A DNA stretch of 9,674 nucleotides from an uncultured Collinsella sp. (GTDB lineage: Bacteria; Actinomycetota; Coriobacteriia; Coriobacteriales; Coriobacteriaceae), in contig CABQWP010000069.1 in assembly GCA_902467875.1 (NCBI GenBank), positions 1 to 9,674 of the forward strand, read 5' to 3'. Positions 1 through 6,858 of this stretch are shown here, piece by piece. A model generated the notes under the pieces. The model was not told the origin of the DNA and did not search any database. It was given only the letters and a program-made list of their open reading frames with translations. How positions within the stretch are numbered: the stretch's first letter is position 1; each line of letters begins with the position of its first letter. The translations under genes and the position numbers were made by a program.

Positions 1-85
1 TAATTGCTCTCCGGCTCGTGCGGAACTCGCGATCGACTTCATATGCCGCCGGGCGGCCGGGGTGGACGCGGGTCCCTAGGTTTTC
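1..85. other. Gene-free stretch downstream of the gyrA terminator
   Basis: This stretch lies beyond the gyrA terminator. I found no convincing coding region, tRNA or rRNA on either strand. The only local structure is a GC-rich 13-base palindrome at 45-57 (GCCGCC-G-GGCGGC), whose centre is too short to make a full hairpin. It may be the edge of the next transcription unit, which lies outside the window. Confidence 0.5.
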
Positions 86-119
86 AAAAAAGCGGTCGGC
101 GCGCAGGTGCGCCGACCGC
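86..119 (-). terminator. Rho-independent terminator after gyrA
   Basis: A perfect 11-bp GC-rich stem pairs 92-102 (GCGGTCGGCGC) with 109-119 around a six-base loop. Read on the minus strand, the stem is followed at once by six T residues (91 down to 86). It begins about 40 nt past the gyrA stop, so it closes the gyrBA transcription unit. There is no T-tract on the plus side, so it looks one-directional. Confidence 0.92.
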
Positions 120-159
120 CGATATATGGGGTCTGATGTTTTTGACCGGAGAGGACTAC

Positions 160-2901
160 TTACTCGTCGAGGAGATCCTCTGGCATGTCGTTGCCGTCGC
201 CTAGGTCGACTGGAGCCTCTTCGGTGTCGGCTGCGGCCTCGGAACCTTCGCCCTCGGGCTTCTCTTTGGCGGCCGTCATGCGGGCTACGGCGCAGATGCG
301 GTCGTTGTCGTCGACGGTCATCATCTTGACGCCCTGGGTGGCGCGGCCGGTCTGGCTGATCTCGTCGGTCTTGACGCGAATGACCGTCGCGCCCTCCGTC
401 ACGATGAACAGCTCGTGCTGTGGGCCCACCGTCTTCATGGCCGCAAGGTTACCCTTACGCTCGGTCATTTGGATGGTGTAGACGCCCTGGCCGCCGCGAT
501 TCTGCTCCGGGTAGTCCGCGACCGGCGTGCGCTTGCCGTAGCCGCGCTCGGTGATGACGAACAGATCGCCGTTGCCGTTAGTGACTTCCATGCCCAGAAC
601 GCTCACGCCGTCCTTCATACCAATACCGCGAACGCCGCTGGTATCGCGGCCGGTGGCGCGCACCTGCTCCTCGGAGAACATGATCGCCTTGCCCGCGGTG
701 GTGGCCAGGATAATCTTGTCGCCCTCGCGCACGCGGCGCACGTTCAGCAGCGCGTCGTCGTCACGCAGGTTGATAGCGATCAGGCCGTCGCGACGGCTGC
801 GGTCATATGCGCTCATCACGGTCTTCTTGACCATGCCGCTCTTGGTGGCAAACATCAGGTACTCGTCGGCTGGGAACTCGCGGCAGCTGATGACGCTCGC
901 GATCTTCTCGCCCTCCTCGAAGGGCAGCAGGTTGACGATCGCGGTACCGCGCGCCTGGCGCGTACCCACCGGCAGCTCGTGCACCTTCAGGCGATAGACC
1001 TTGCCCTTGCTCGAGAAGAACAGCACGTACTCGTGCGTGGACGCGATGAACATCTCGTCGATGACGTCGTCCTCTTTGAGGTTGACGCCCGACACGCCCT
1101 TGCCACCGCGCTTTTGGGCACGGTAGGCGGCCACCGGGATACGCTTAACGTAGCCGGTGTGGGTGATGGTCACGACCATATCCTCGTCGGCGATGAGGTC
1201 CTCGACATCCAGGTCCTTCTCAACCTGGCTGATCTCGGTGCGGCGCTTGTCGCCGAACTTCTTGGAGATCTCGCGCATCTCTTCCTTGATGACGCCCAGG
1301 ATCTTCTCCTCATGCGCCAGCAGGTCCTCGTAGTAGGCGATGGCGCGGCGCAGGCCGTCCAACTCTTCCTGAATCTTGTCGCGCTCCAGGCCGGTCAGGC
1401 GGCGCAACTTCATCTCGAGGATGGCCGTGGTCTGCTCGGGCGTAAAGCCAAAGCGCTCGATCAAGCGGCTGCTGGCCTCGGAGTCGGTCTGCGAGGAGCG
1501 GATGATGCTAATGACCTCGTCGATATGGTCGAGAGCCATAAGATAACCCTCGAGGATATGCGCGCGGGCTTGGGCCTTCTTAAGGTCGAAGCGGGTGCGG
1601 CGAGTGACGACGTCGACCTGGTGGTCGATGTAGTGCTGCAGCATCTCACGCAGGCTCAGGCATTTGGGAACGCCGTTGACGAGCGCCAGGTTGTTGGCGC
1701 CAAAGGTCGTCTGCAGCGAGGTGTACTTATACAGGTTGTTGAGCACGACCTGCGGAATGACGCCCTTCTTGAGCTCGATAACCAGACGGATGCCCTTCTG
1801 GTTGGACTCATCGCGCATATCCGAGATACCCTCGATGCGCTTGTCGTTGACAAGCTGGGCGATCTTCTCCTGCAGGGTGCCCTTGTTGACCATGTAGGGA
1901 ATCTCGGTAAAGACCAGGCGGCTGCGGCCGGTCTTGGTGGACTCCACGTGTGCCTTGGCACGCACGGTAATGGAGCCGCGGCCGGTCTCGTAGCTCTGCT
2001 TAATGCCGGCGCTGCCCATGATGATGGCGCCGGTGGGGAAGTCCGGACCGGGCATGATCTGCATGAGCTCGTCGACGGTGGCGTCGGGGTTGTCGATCAG
2101 GTAGCAGGTGGCCTCAATCGCCTCGGTGAGGTTGTGCGGGGCGATGTTGGTGGCCATGCCGACGGCGATGCCCTGGCTGCCGTTGACCAGCAGGTTGGGG
2201 AAGCGCGCAGGCAGCGCCACGGGCTCGGCGAGCGATTCGTCGTAGTTGGGCTGCCAGTCGACGGTATCCTTCTGCAGGTCGCGCAGCAGTTCCATGGCGG
2301 GCTTTGCCAGGCGGCTCTCGGTGTAACGCATGGCTGCCGCGCCGTCGCCGTCGATGTTACCGAAGTTGCCATGACCGTCGATGAGCGGCGTGCGCATGGA
2401 GAACCACTGTGCCAGGCGGACCATGGCCTCGTAGACCGCGGAATCGCCGTGCGGGTGGTACTTACCGATAACTTCGCCGACCGTCCACGCCGACTTCTTG
2501 TGCGGGCGGTTGGGGTAGATGCCGCTCTCGTTCATCGCGTACAGGATGCGGCGGTGCACCGGCTTTAAGCCGTCGCGCACGTCCGGCAGGGCGCGCGCCG
2601 TGATGACCGACATCGAATACTCGATAAACGACTGCTTCATCTCGCGACCGAACTCCGAAATCTGGAGCTGGCCGCCGTTGATATCCTCGCCGGCCGAGGC
2701 GCCACGGTCGACTTCGCCAAAACTCTCCTCGAGCTCGCCGTCGTCATCCTCTTCCTCGTCATCATCGACATCGGGGTTATAGGCGTCCGGGTCGCCGTCC
2801 TCGCCCTGCTCAGCACGGGCAAGCAGGCGCTTCAGATCGTCGGGCATGCCGGCATCGCCGGCCTCGTCCATACCCTCGCTATTGTTGATATCGTCTGCCA
2901 C
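160..2901 (-). CDS. gyrA: DNA gyrase subunit A, with acidic N-terminal extension
   Basis: GyrA is the DNA-breaking and rejoining subunit of the A2B2 gyrase, which introduces negative supercoils using ATP hydrolysed by GyrB. The 913-residue product has the breakage-reunion core at about 81-560. It includes the block SVITARALPDVRDGLKPVHRR, the quinolone-pocket segment YHPHGDSAVYEA, and the catalytic tyrosine Y193 in AAMRYTE. Ser154 and Glu158 occupy the positions of E. coli Ser83 and Asp87, so no classic resistance change is seen. The C-terminal beta-pinwheel (about 570-875) has the GyrA-box QKRGGKG at 596-602, which marks gyrase and not topoisomerase IV. The last 34 residues are acidic. Residues 1-80 are an extra acidic segment with nine consecutive D/E residues at 46-54. 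The start is GTG, supported by AGGAGG four bases upstream. It lies 155 nt after gyrB and is probably cotranscribed with it. Confidence 0.97.
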   Translation of the reverse strand: MADDINNSEGMDEAGDAGMPDDLKRLLARAEQGEDGDPDAYNPDVDDDEEEDDDGELEESFGEVDRGASAGEDINGGQLQISEFGREMKQSFIEYSMSVITARALPDVRDGLKPVHRRILYAMNESGIYPNRPHKKSAWTVGEVIGKYHPHGDSAVYEAMVRLAQWFSMRTPLIDGHGNFGNIDGDGAAAMRYTESRLAKPAMELLRDLQKDTVDWQPNYDESLAEPVALPARFPNLLVNGSQGIAVGMATNIAPHNLTEAIEATCYLIDNPDATVDELMQIMPGPDFPTGAIIMGSAGIKQSYETGRGSITVRAKAHVESTKTGRSRLVFTEIPYMVNKGTLQEKIAQLVNDKRIEGISDMRDESNQKGIRLVIELKKGVIPQVVLNNLYKYTSLQTTFGANNLALVNGVPKCLSLREMLQHYIDHQVDVVTRRTRFDLKKAQARAHILEGYLMALDHIDEVISIIRSSQTDSEASSRLIERFGFTPEQTTAILEMKLRRLTGLERDKIQEELDGLRRAIAYYEDLLAHEEKILGVIKEEMREISKKFGDKRRTEISQVEKDLDVEDLIADEDMVVTITHTGYVKRIPVAAYRAQKRGGKGVSGVNLKEDDVIDEMFIASTHEYVLFFSSKGKVYRLKVHELPVGTRQARGTAIVNLLPFEEGEKIASVISCREFPADEYLMFATKSGMVKKTVMSAYDRSRRDGLIAINLRDDDALLNVRRVREGDKIILATTAGKAIMFSEEQVRATGRDTSGVRGIGMKDGVSVLGMEVTNGNGDLFVITERGYGKRTPVADYPEQNRGGQGVYTIQMTERKGNLAAMKTVGPQHELFIVTEGATVIRVKTDEISQTGRATQGVKMMTVDDNDRICAVARMTAAKEKPEGEGSEAAADTEEAPVDLGDGNDMPEDLLDE

Positions 2902-2905
2902 GTTA

Positions 2906-2911
2906 CCTCCT
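2906..2911 (-). promoter_or_regulatory. gyrA ribosome binding site
   Basis: On the minus strand a perfect AGGAGG lies four bases before the GTG at 2901. It decides the start, because the conserved GyrA core begins only around residue 81 and a shorter protein might otherwise be assumed. gyrB has the same arrangement, AGGAGG then four bases then GTG. Confidence 0.88.
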
Positions 2912-2920
2912 CATGGTTTG

Positions 2921-2945
2921 CGTGGTCCATTAGTTCCCAACCACG
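2921..2945. repeat. Small inverted repeat beside the gyrA ribosome binding site
   Basis: CGTGGT at 2921-2926 is a perfect inverted copy of ACCACG at 2940-2945, with a 13-base loop. In the gyrA mRNA it would form a hairpin ending about nine bases before the AGGAGG. A 6-bp stem with a 13-base loop is modest evidence by itself. It matters mainly because it adjoins the larger structure at 2950-3050. Confidence 0.45.
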
Positions 2946-2949
2946 GAGA

Positions 2950-3050
2950 CGGCTTTTCCAGGTGCCGCAGATTCGCCCGAAAGAGGAGGGAAGCGTACTT
3001 GGGTACGCGACCGACGATTGAGGGCGAAGGTGCGGTGGCTGGGAAAGCCG
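2950..3050. repeat. Large imperfect inverted repeat in the gyrB-gyrA spacer
   Basis: Three paired blocks line up in register: 2950-2961 with 3039-3050 (11 of 12 paired), 2965-2969 with 3031-3035 (5 of 5), and 2973-2978 with 3022-3027 (6 of 6). They are separated by symmetrical three-base internal loops. The top holds a perfect tetraloop hairpin, GCGTAC-TTGG-GTACGC, at 2993-3008. One side of the apical region (2979-2993) is all purine on the plus strand. No T-tract follows, so it is not an ordinary terminator. It is transcribed between gyrB and gyrA. It could be a structured leader for gyrA, an mRNA stability or processing element, or a dispersed REP-like palindrome. I cannot tell which from one copy. 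Confidence 0.75.
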
Positions 3051-3056
3051 CAGGGA

Positions 3057-5087
3057 TTAGGCGTCTAAGAATCGTGCGTCATGTGCATGCTTCTCGATGT
3101 ACTCGCGGCGATAGCCGACCTCGGAACCCATCAGCTCGCGCACGGCGCGGTCCGCCACCACGGCGTCCTCGATCGACACACGCTGCAGGATGCGGGTCTT
3201 GGGGTCCATCGTCGTCGAGGCAAGCTGCTTGGGGTCCATCTCGCCCAGGCCCTTGTAGCGCTGGACGGTATAGCCCTTGCGCTTTTTGGTGATCTTGCCG
3301 TCCTTGGCCTTGCCGTCCTCGTCGTTATCGTCGGGGTTCAGGCCCAGACTCTGGATGGTGTCGCGCAGGATCTCGTCTTCGGGCTGGCGGCCGTTGGGAT
3401 ACACGTAGTGGATCTTGTTGCGCACCTTAATGCCAAAGATGGGCGGGCAGGCAACATAGACGTAGCCGGCATCGATCAGCGGACGCATGTACTTGTAGAA
3501 GAACGTCAGCAGCAGGATGCGGATATGCGCACCGTCGACGTCTGCATCGGTCATGATGATGATCTTGTGGTAGCGCGCCTTGGTGATATCGAAGTCGCCG
3601 CCGTCGCCGGCACTCGTCGTGACGCCGCAGCCGATCGCGGTAATCAGCGACTGGATGGTGTCACTCGAGAACGCGCGATGGTCACCAACGCGCTCGACGT
3701 TCAAAATCTTGCCGCGCAGGGGCAGAATCGCCTGGATGTCTCGGCGACGGCCGTCCTTGGCCGAACCGCCTGCCGAGTCGCCCTCTACGATGAAGAGCTC
3801 GGTCAGCTCGGCATCGCGCACCGAGCAGTCAGCGAGCTTACCGGGCAGGGACGCCGTCTCGAGCAGGCTCTTGCGGCGGGTCGCCTCGCGCGCCTTGCGG
3901 GCGGCATTGCGCGCCTTGCAGGCCTGCTGCGCCTTCTTGACGATCTCGCGAGCGGGCTTGGGATGCTCCTCGAGGTAATCGACAAGGCCGTCGGTCACAA
4001 TCTTGAGCGTGAGCGCTCGCATATAGGAGCTGCCGAGCTTTGCCTTGGTCTGGCCCTCAAACTGCGGATCGGGCAGCTTGACCGAGATAACGGCCGAAAG
4101 GCCCTCGCGCACATCGTCGCCGGTCAGGTTGGCGTCTTTTTCCTTGAGCAGGTTCTGCTTGCGCGCGTAATCATTGATCACGCGGGTGAGCGCGGTGCGG
4201 AAGCCCTCAAGGTGCATGCCGCCTTCGGGGGTGTAGATGTCGTTGGCAAACGACATGACGTTCTCGCCGTAGCCGCTATTCCACTGCAGGGAAACCTCGA
4301 CCTCGCCCATCTTGGCCACAGGCGCGTCCGGGTCCGATTTGCCCTCGATGTAGATGGGCTCCTTAAAGGCCTCGGGGACGTCCTTGCCCTCGTTGAGGAA
4401 CTTGACGAAGTCGATGATGCCGCCCTCGTAGCAAAACTCCTCCACGTGGGGAGTCGCTTCGCGCTCGTCGGTCAGCACGATTTTGAGGTTCTTATTGAGG
4501 AACGCCGTCTCCTGCAGACGGTTATGCAGCGTATCGAAATCGTAGATGCAGGTCTCGAAGATCTCGTCGTCGGGCCAGAAGGTGACGGTGGTGCCCGTCG
4601 AATCCGAGGTGCCCACGACCTCCATCTTCTTGACGGTCTTGCCGCGCGAGAACTCCATCTCGTAGGTGTTGCCGTCGCGACGAACCTGAACGACCACGCG
4701 CTTGGACAGTGCGTTGACGACGGAGATGCCAACGCCGTGCAGGCCGCCCGAGACCTTATAGGCCGAGTTATCGAACTTACCGCCAGCGTGCAAGATCGTC
4801 ATGACGACCTCGAGCGTCGGGATCTTTTTAACAGGGTGCTCGTCGACGGGGATGCCGCGCCCGTTGTCGACGACCGTGATGGAGTTGTCGGCGTGGACCG
4901 TCACCTGGATCTCGGTGCAGAAACCGGCCATGGCCTCGTCGACGGAGTTGTCAACGATCTCCCACACCAGGTGATGCAGACCGCTGGCGCTCGTCGAGCC
5001 GATATACATGCCCGGGCGCTTACGAACGGCCTCGAGACCTTCGAGAATCTTAATCTCGCCGCCATCGTAATCGTTTTCGTTTGCCAC
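3057..5087 (-). CDS. gyrB: DNA gyrase subunit B
   Basis: GyrB is the ATPase subunit of gyrase. It clamps the transported DNA duplex and supplies the TOPRIM metal site for cleavage by GyrA. From the GTG at 5087 it has 676 residues, near the 640 usual in Gram-positives and without the extra domain of the 804-residue E. coli protein. The GHKL ATPase domain shows the N-box EIVDNSVDEA (Glu43, Asn47), DNGRGIP (Asp74) and GGLHGVGISVVNALS. The TOPRIM domain shows EGDSAGG (Glu435) and TDADVDG (Asp514, Asp516, Asp518), followed by QRYKGLGEMDP near 609. A charged insert of about 20 residues (roughly 584-604) precedes that last motif. A TTG 18 nt upstream would give 682 residues, but it has no ribosome binding site. 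The GTG has AAGGAGGA in front, so I chose it. Confidence 0.96.
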   Translation of the reverse strand: MANENDYDGGEIKILEGLEAVRKRPGMYIGSTSASGLHHLVWEIVDNSVDEAMAGFCTEIQVTVHADNSITVVDNGRGIPVDEHPVKKIPTLEVVMTILHAGGKFDNSAYKVSGGLHGVGISVVNALSKRVVVQVRRDGNTYEMEFSRGKTVKKMEVVGTSDSTGTTVTFWPDDEIFETCIYDFDTLHNRLQETAFLNKNLKIVLTDEREATPHVEEFCYEGGIIDFVKFLNEGKDVPEAFKEPIYIEGKSDPDAPVAKMGEVEVSLQWNSGYGENVMSFANDIYTPEGGMHLEGFRTALTRVINDYARKQNLLKEKDANLTGDDVREGLSAVISVKLPDPQFEGQTKAKLGSSYMRALTLKIVTDGLVDYLEEHPKPAREIVKKAQQACKARNAARKAREATRRKSLLETASLPGKLADCSVRDAELTELFIVEGDSAGGSAKDGRRRDIQAILPLRGKILNVERVGDHRAFSSDTIQSLITAIGCGVTTSAGDGGDFDITKARYHKIIIMTDADVDGAHIRILLLTFFYKYMRPLIDAGYVYVACPPIFGIKVRNKIHYVYPNGRQPEDEILRDTIQSLGLNPDDNDEDGKAKDGKITKKRKGYTVQRYKGLGEMDPKQLASTTMDPKTRILQRVSIEDAVVADRAVRELMGSEVGYRREYIEKHAHDARFLDA

Positions 5088-5090
5088 ACG

Positions 5091-5098
5091 TCCTCCTT
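5091..5098 (-). promoter_or_regulatory. gyrB ribosome binding site
   Basis: On the minus strand AAGGAGGA lies just before the GTG at 5087, with four bases between AGGAGG and the start. It would lie inside the coding region if the upstream TTG at 5105 were used. This favours the 676-residue form of GyrB. Confidence 0.88.
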
Positions 5099-5110
5099 CA
5101 GTCAAGAAAA

Positions 5111-5139
5111 TGTGTACAGCCTTACTAGTTTATCGTAAA
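5111..5139 (-). promoter_or_regulatory. Tentative gyrB promoter overlapping the upstream terminator
   Basis: Only about 50 bp lie between the terminator T-tract and the gyrB start. On the minus strand TTTACG (5139-5134, 4 of 6 to a -35 box) is followed after 17 bp by TACACA (5116-5111, 3 of 6 to a -10 box). TAAACT just upstream is an alternative -10. The matches are weak. The main argument is that a promoter is expected here if termination is efficient. Confidence 0.22.
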
Positions 5140-5140
5140 A

Positions 5141-5166
5141 AAATACCCTCGGGAACGAGGGTATTT
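5141..5166 (-). terminator. Rho-independent terminator between the DUF721 gene and gyrB
   Basis: A perfect 11-bp stem pairs AAATACCCTCG (5141-5151) with CGAGGGTATTT (5156-5166) around a four-base loop. On the minus strand the hairpin runs into an unbroken run of T (5143 down to 5137). It starts 26 nt after the DUF721 stop and should end the dnaA/dnaN-recF-DUF721 transcript before gyrB. Confidence 0.9.
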
Positions 5167-5192
5167 GGCTCTACAAGGCCACCAGATGCGAT

Positions 5193-5756
5193 TTAAGGCT
5201 CTTTTTTGCTTTCTACGCCCTTGGCCCACTCGGCACTGGCTCTCATGGCATTCTCGAGGGCCTCGCGCAGTTTTTGGTCTTCGATGGGCGCCACTTGGCG
5301 CTCAATCTCGGTGCGCTCGGCCTCACTTAGGTCGGCGTGCGGGGCCGGCGGGCGCTCGGTCGTCGCCGGGCGCAGGCGCTGCTTGGCGGCGGGCGGCGTG
5401 TGACCCGGCGCGGTGGTTTTGAACACCAGGCCGTCCACATGCGCACCGGCGCGCTCCATGCGCGCGCGGATGATCTCGCGCAACAGCGTCATTTCCTGCG
5501 TCCACGAGGGCGAATCGAGATATACCAGCAGCTCATTGGACTCGGGCAGGTAGCGCAAGCCCGTCACATGCCGCCCCTCGCGCGTGCCCGAGCACACCGC
5601 GTTCCACGCGCGATAGACCGCGCGCGACTCCTCGGCAGCCTCCATCTGCGCGCGGCGCTCAGGTGTCGCGGCCGCCAGGATGCGCTGACGCTCTGCGTTC
5701 AAAAATCCACTGAAGGCAACCGTTTCGCTCTCGCGCTCGTAATTAGCACGTCTCAC
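5193..5756 (-). CDS. DUF721 (DciA-like) protein, probable replicative helicase loader
   Basis: The 187-residue product has a DUF721-type core at about 46-112. It shows the conserved tryptophan in VYRAWNAV (Trp51), the strand pair NELLVYLDS, the second tryptophan in SPSWTQEM (Trp85), and a helix LLREIIRARM. Known DUF721 proteins of this locus, such as mycobacterial DciA downstream of recF, help place or regulate the DnaB helicase at the origin. The role here is inferred from family and position. A proline-rich linker (about 117-140) leads to a charged helical C-terminus (143-187). The start is GTG, overlapping the end of recF by 14 nt. AAGGTGG lies nine bases upstream (5766-5772), inside recF, which suggests translational coupling. 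An upstream in-frame TGA excludes a longer form. Confidence 0.85.
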   Translation of the reverse strand: MRRANYERESETVAFSGFLNAERQRILAAATPERRAQMEAAEESRAVYRAWNAVCSGTREGRHVTGLRYLPESNELLVYLDSPSWTQEMTLLREIIRARMERAGAHVDGLVFKTTAPGHTPPAAKQRLRPATTERPPAPHADLSEAERTEIERQVAPIEDQKLREALENAMRASAEWAKGVESKKEP

Positions 5757-6849
5757 CCATGCTCACCACCTTGGCTCGATCAAGCAGGTCATCGGTAAAA
5801 TACCCCAGGTTGGTCGTGGTTATGACCGTCTGGATATCATCGCCGATCAGCCGCAGAAAAGCACCGCGGCGTTCGCCGTCGAGTTCGCTCATCACGTCGT
5901 CCAAAAGCAGCAACGGGGCGGTGCCCAGGACATCGCGGGCCACGGCCACCTCCGCCACCTTCCAGGCCAGAACCAACGTTCGCTGCTGACCTTGGCTGGC
6001 AAATGAACGGGCGGAGCGACCCGCCACGGTAAACTCAATCTCATCGCGATGCGGTCCCACCAACGTCACGCCGCGGCGAATTTCCTCGTCGGCGTGCTCA
6101 TCAAGGGCAGCCAGCATGCGCTCGTACGCCCAGCCCTTCAGCTCTTCGCGATCATCGACCTGGGGCAAATCCCCCAGCGTGGACGTATAGGTCACGTTGG
6201 CAGCCTCACCGGATGCCACTTGCCCGTAGGCAGTGTGCACATGGCCCGCCAGCCGGTCGAGCAGGGCCAACCGGTGCACAAGCAGGGCCGAGCCCGCGCG
6301 GGCAATCGAATCGTTCCACGCGCCGAGCATCTCGCGACAGCACCAGGTCTCCTTGAGCAGGGCGTTACGCTGGGTCACGCAGCGTCCATAGGTGCTCGCA
6401 AGATCGGCATAACGTGCGCTCAGCTGCATGCCAAAGTCATCGAGGGCGGCGCGGCGCACACTGGCGCCTCGCTTAACCATGTCCAGATGGTCGGGGCAAA
6501 ACAGCACGCTCGGCAGAGCCCCGCGCACACCGGCGGCAGAGCACCTCTTGCCGTTGCGGCTAAACGAGCGCTTACCGTCCTCAACGCTCAATCCCATATC
6601 AAGCACGCGGCCGTCGCCCTCGAGCCTCAGCTCGACTTTGCACGAGCCCACGCCATCATGGACGAGCTCGGCTGCGGTCGGATGCCTAAACGAGGCGCCG
6701 CTCGTCAGCAGCTGCAGCGCCTCTATAAGATTGGTCTTTCCCGCCGCGTTGGGTCCCGCAAGTATCGTCACGCCCTCGTCCAGGGCAAGGCGATAGCTAT
6801 CGAAGCTGCGGTAGTGCGCGACGGAAAGATCGCGGGCGAACATGGTCAT
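5743..6849 (-). CDS. recF: DNA replication and repair protein RecF
   Basis: RecF is an SMC-like ABC ATPase that binds gapped DNA and, with RecO and RecR, loads RecA during gap repair and recovery of stalled forks. The 368-residue length is typical. Walker A is GPNAAGKT at 32-39, the ABC signature is ASQGQQRT at 284-291, Walker B is PLLLLDD ending at Asp317-Asp318, and the D-loop is SELD at 321-324. The start ATG lies nine bases after the dnaN stop and has no clear Shine-Dalgarno. A second ATG at codon 3 is an equal candidate. Translation is probably coupled to dnaN upstream and to the overlapping DUF721 gene downstream. Confidence 0.96.
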   Translation of the reverse strand: MTMFARDLSVAHYRSFDSYRLALDEGVTILAGPNAAGKTNLIEALQLLTSGASFRHPTAAELVHDGVGSCKVELRLEGDGRVLDMGLSVEDGKRSFSRNGKRCSAAGVRGALPSVLFCPDHLDMVKRGASVRRAALDDFGMQLSARYADLASTYGRCVTQRNALLKETWCCREMLGAWNDSIARAGSALLVHRLALLDRLAGHVHTAYGQVASGEAANVTYTSTLGDLPQVDDREELKGWAYERMLAALDEHADEEIRRGVTLVGPHRDEIEFTVAGRSARSFASQGQQRTLVLAWKVAEVAVARDVLGTAPLLLLDDVMSELDGERRGAFLRLIGDDIQTVITTTNLGYFTDDLLDRAKVVSMGETC

Positions 6850-6858
6850 GGCGCAACG

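Noticed and set aside
1..85. Possible tRNA gene after gyrA, a common neighbour
   Set aside because: I could not find a T-loop, a matched acceptor stem or a CCA end on either strand.
415..2568. Long open frame on the plus strand antisense to gyrA, with a similar one at 3081-5138 antisense to gyrB
   Set aside because: The translations are repetitive Ala/Val/Leu/Asp/His-rich sequence with no recognisable family. Long antisense frames are expected opposite high-GC genes. The minus-strand genes here are unmistakable and intact.
154..2901. Quinolone resistance changes in GyrA
   Set aside because: Ser154 and Glu158 at the positions of E. coli Ser83 and Asp87 are the residues usual in susceptible Gram-positives, so nothing suggests acquired resistance.
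2903..2914. Mini reading frame ATG-AGG-AGG-TAA ending one base before the gyrA GTG
   Set aside because: It is created by the Shine-Dalgarno sequence and has no ribosome binding site. Tandem AGG codons and the close stop are suggestive, but coincidence is the simpler view.
5088..5105. Upstream TTG start for gyrB adding six residues
   Set aside because: The added codons are the Shine-Dalgarno sequence itself (reading T-E-G-G-R). The GTG at 5087 has ideal spacing from AGGAGG, and TTG has no site of its own.
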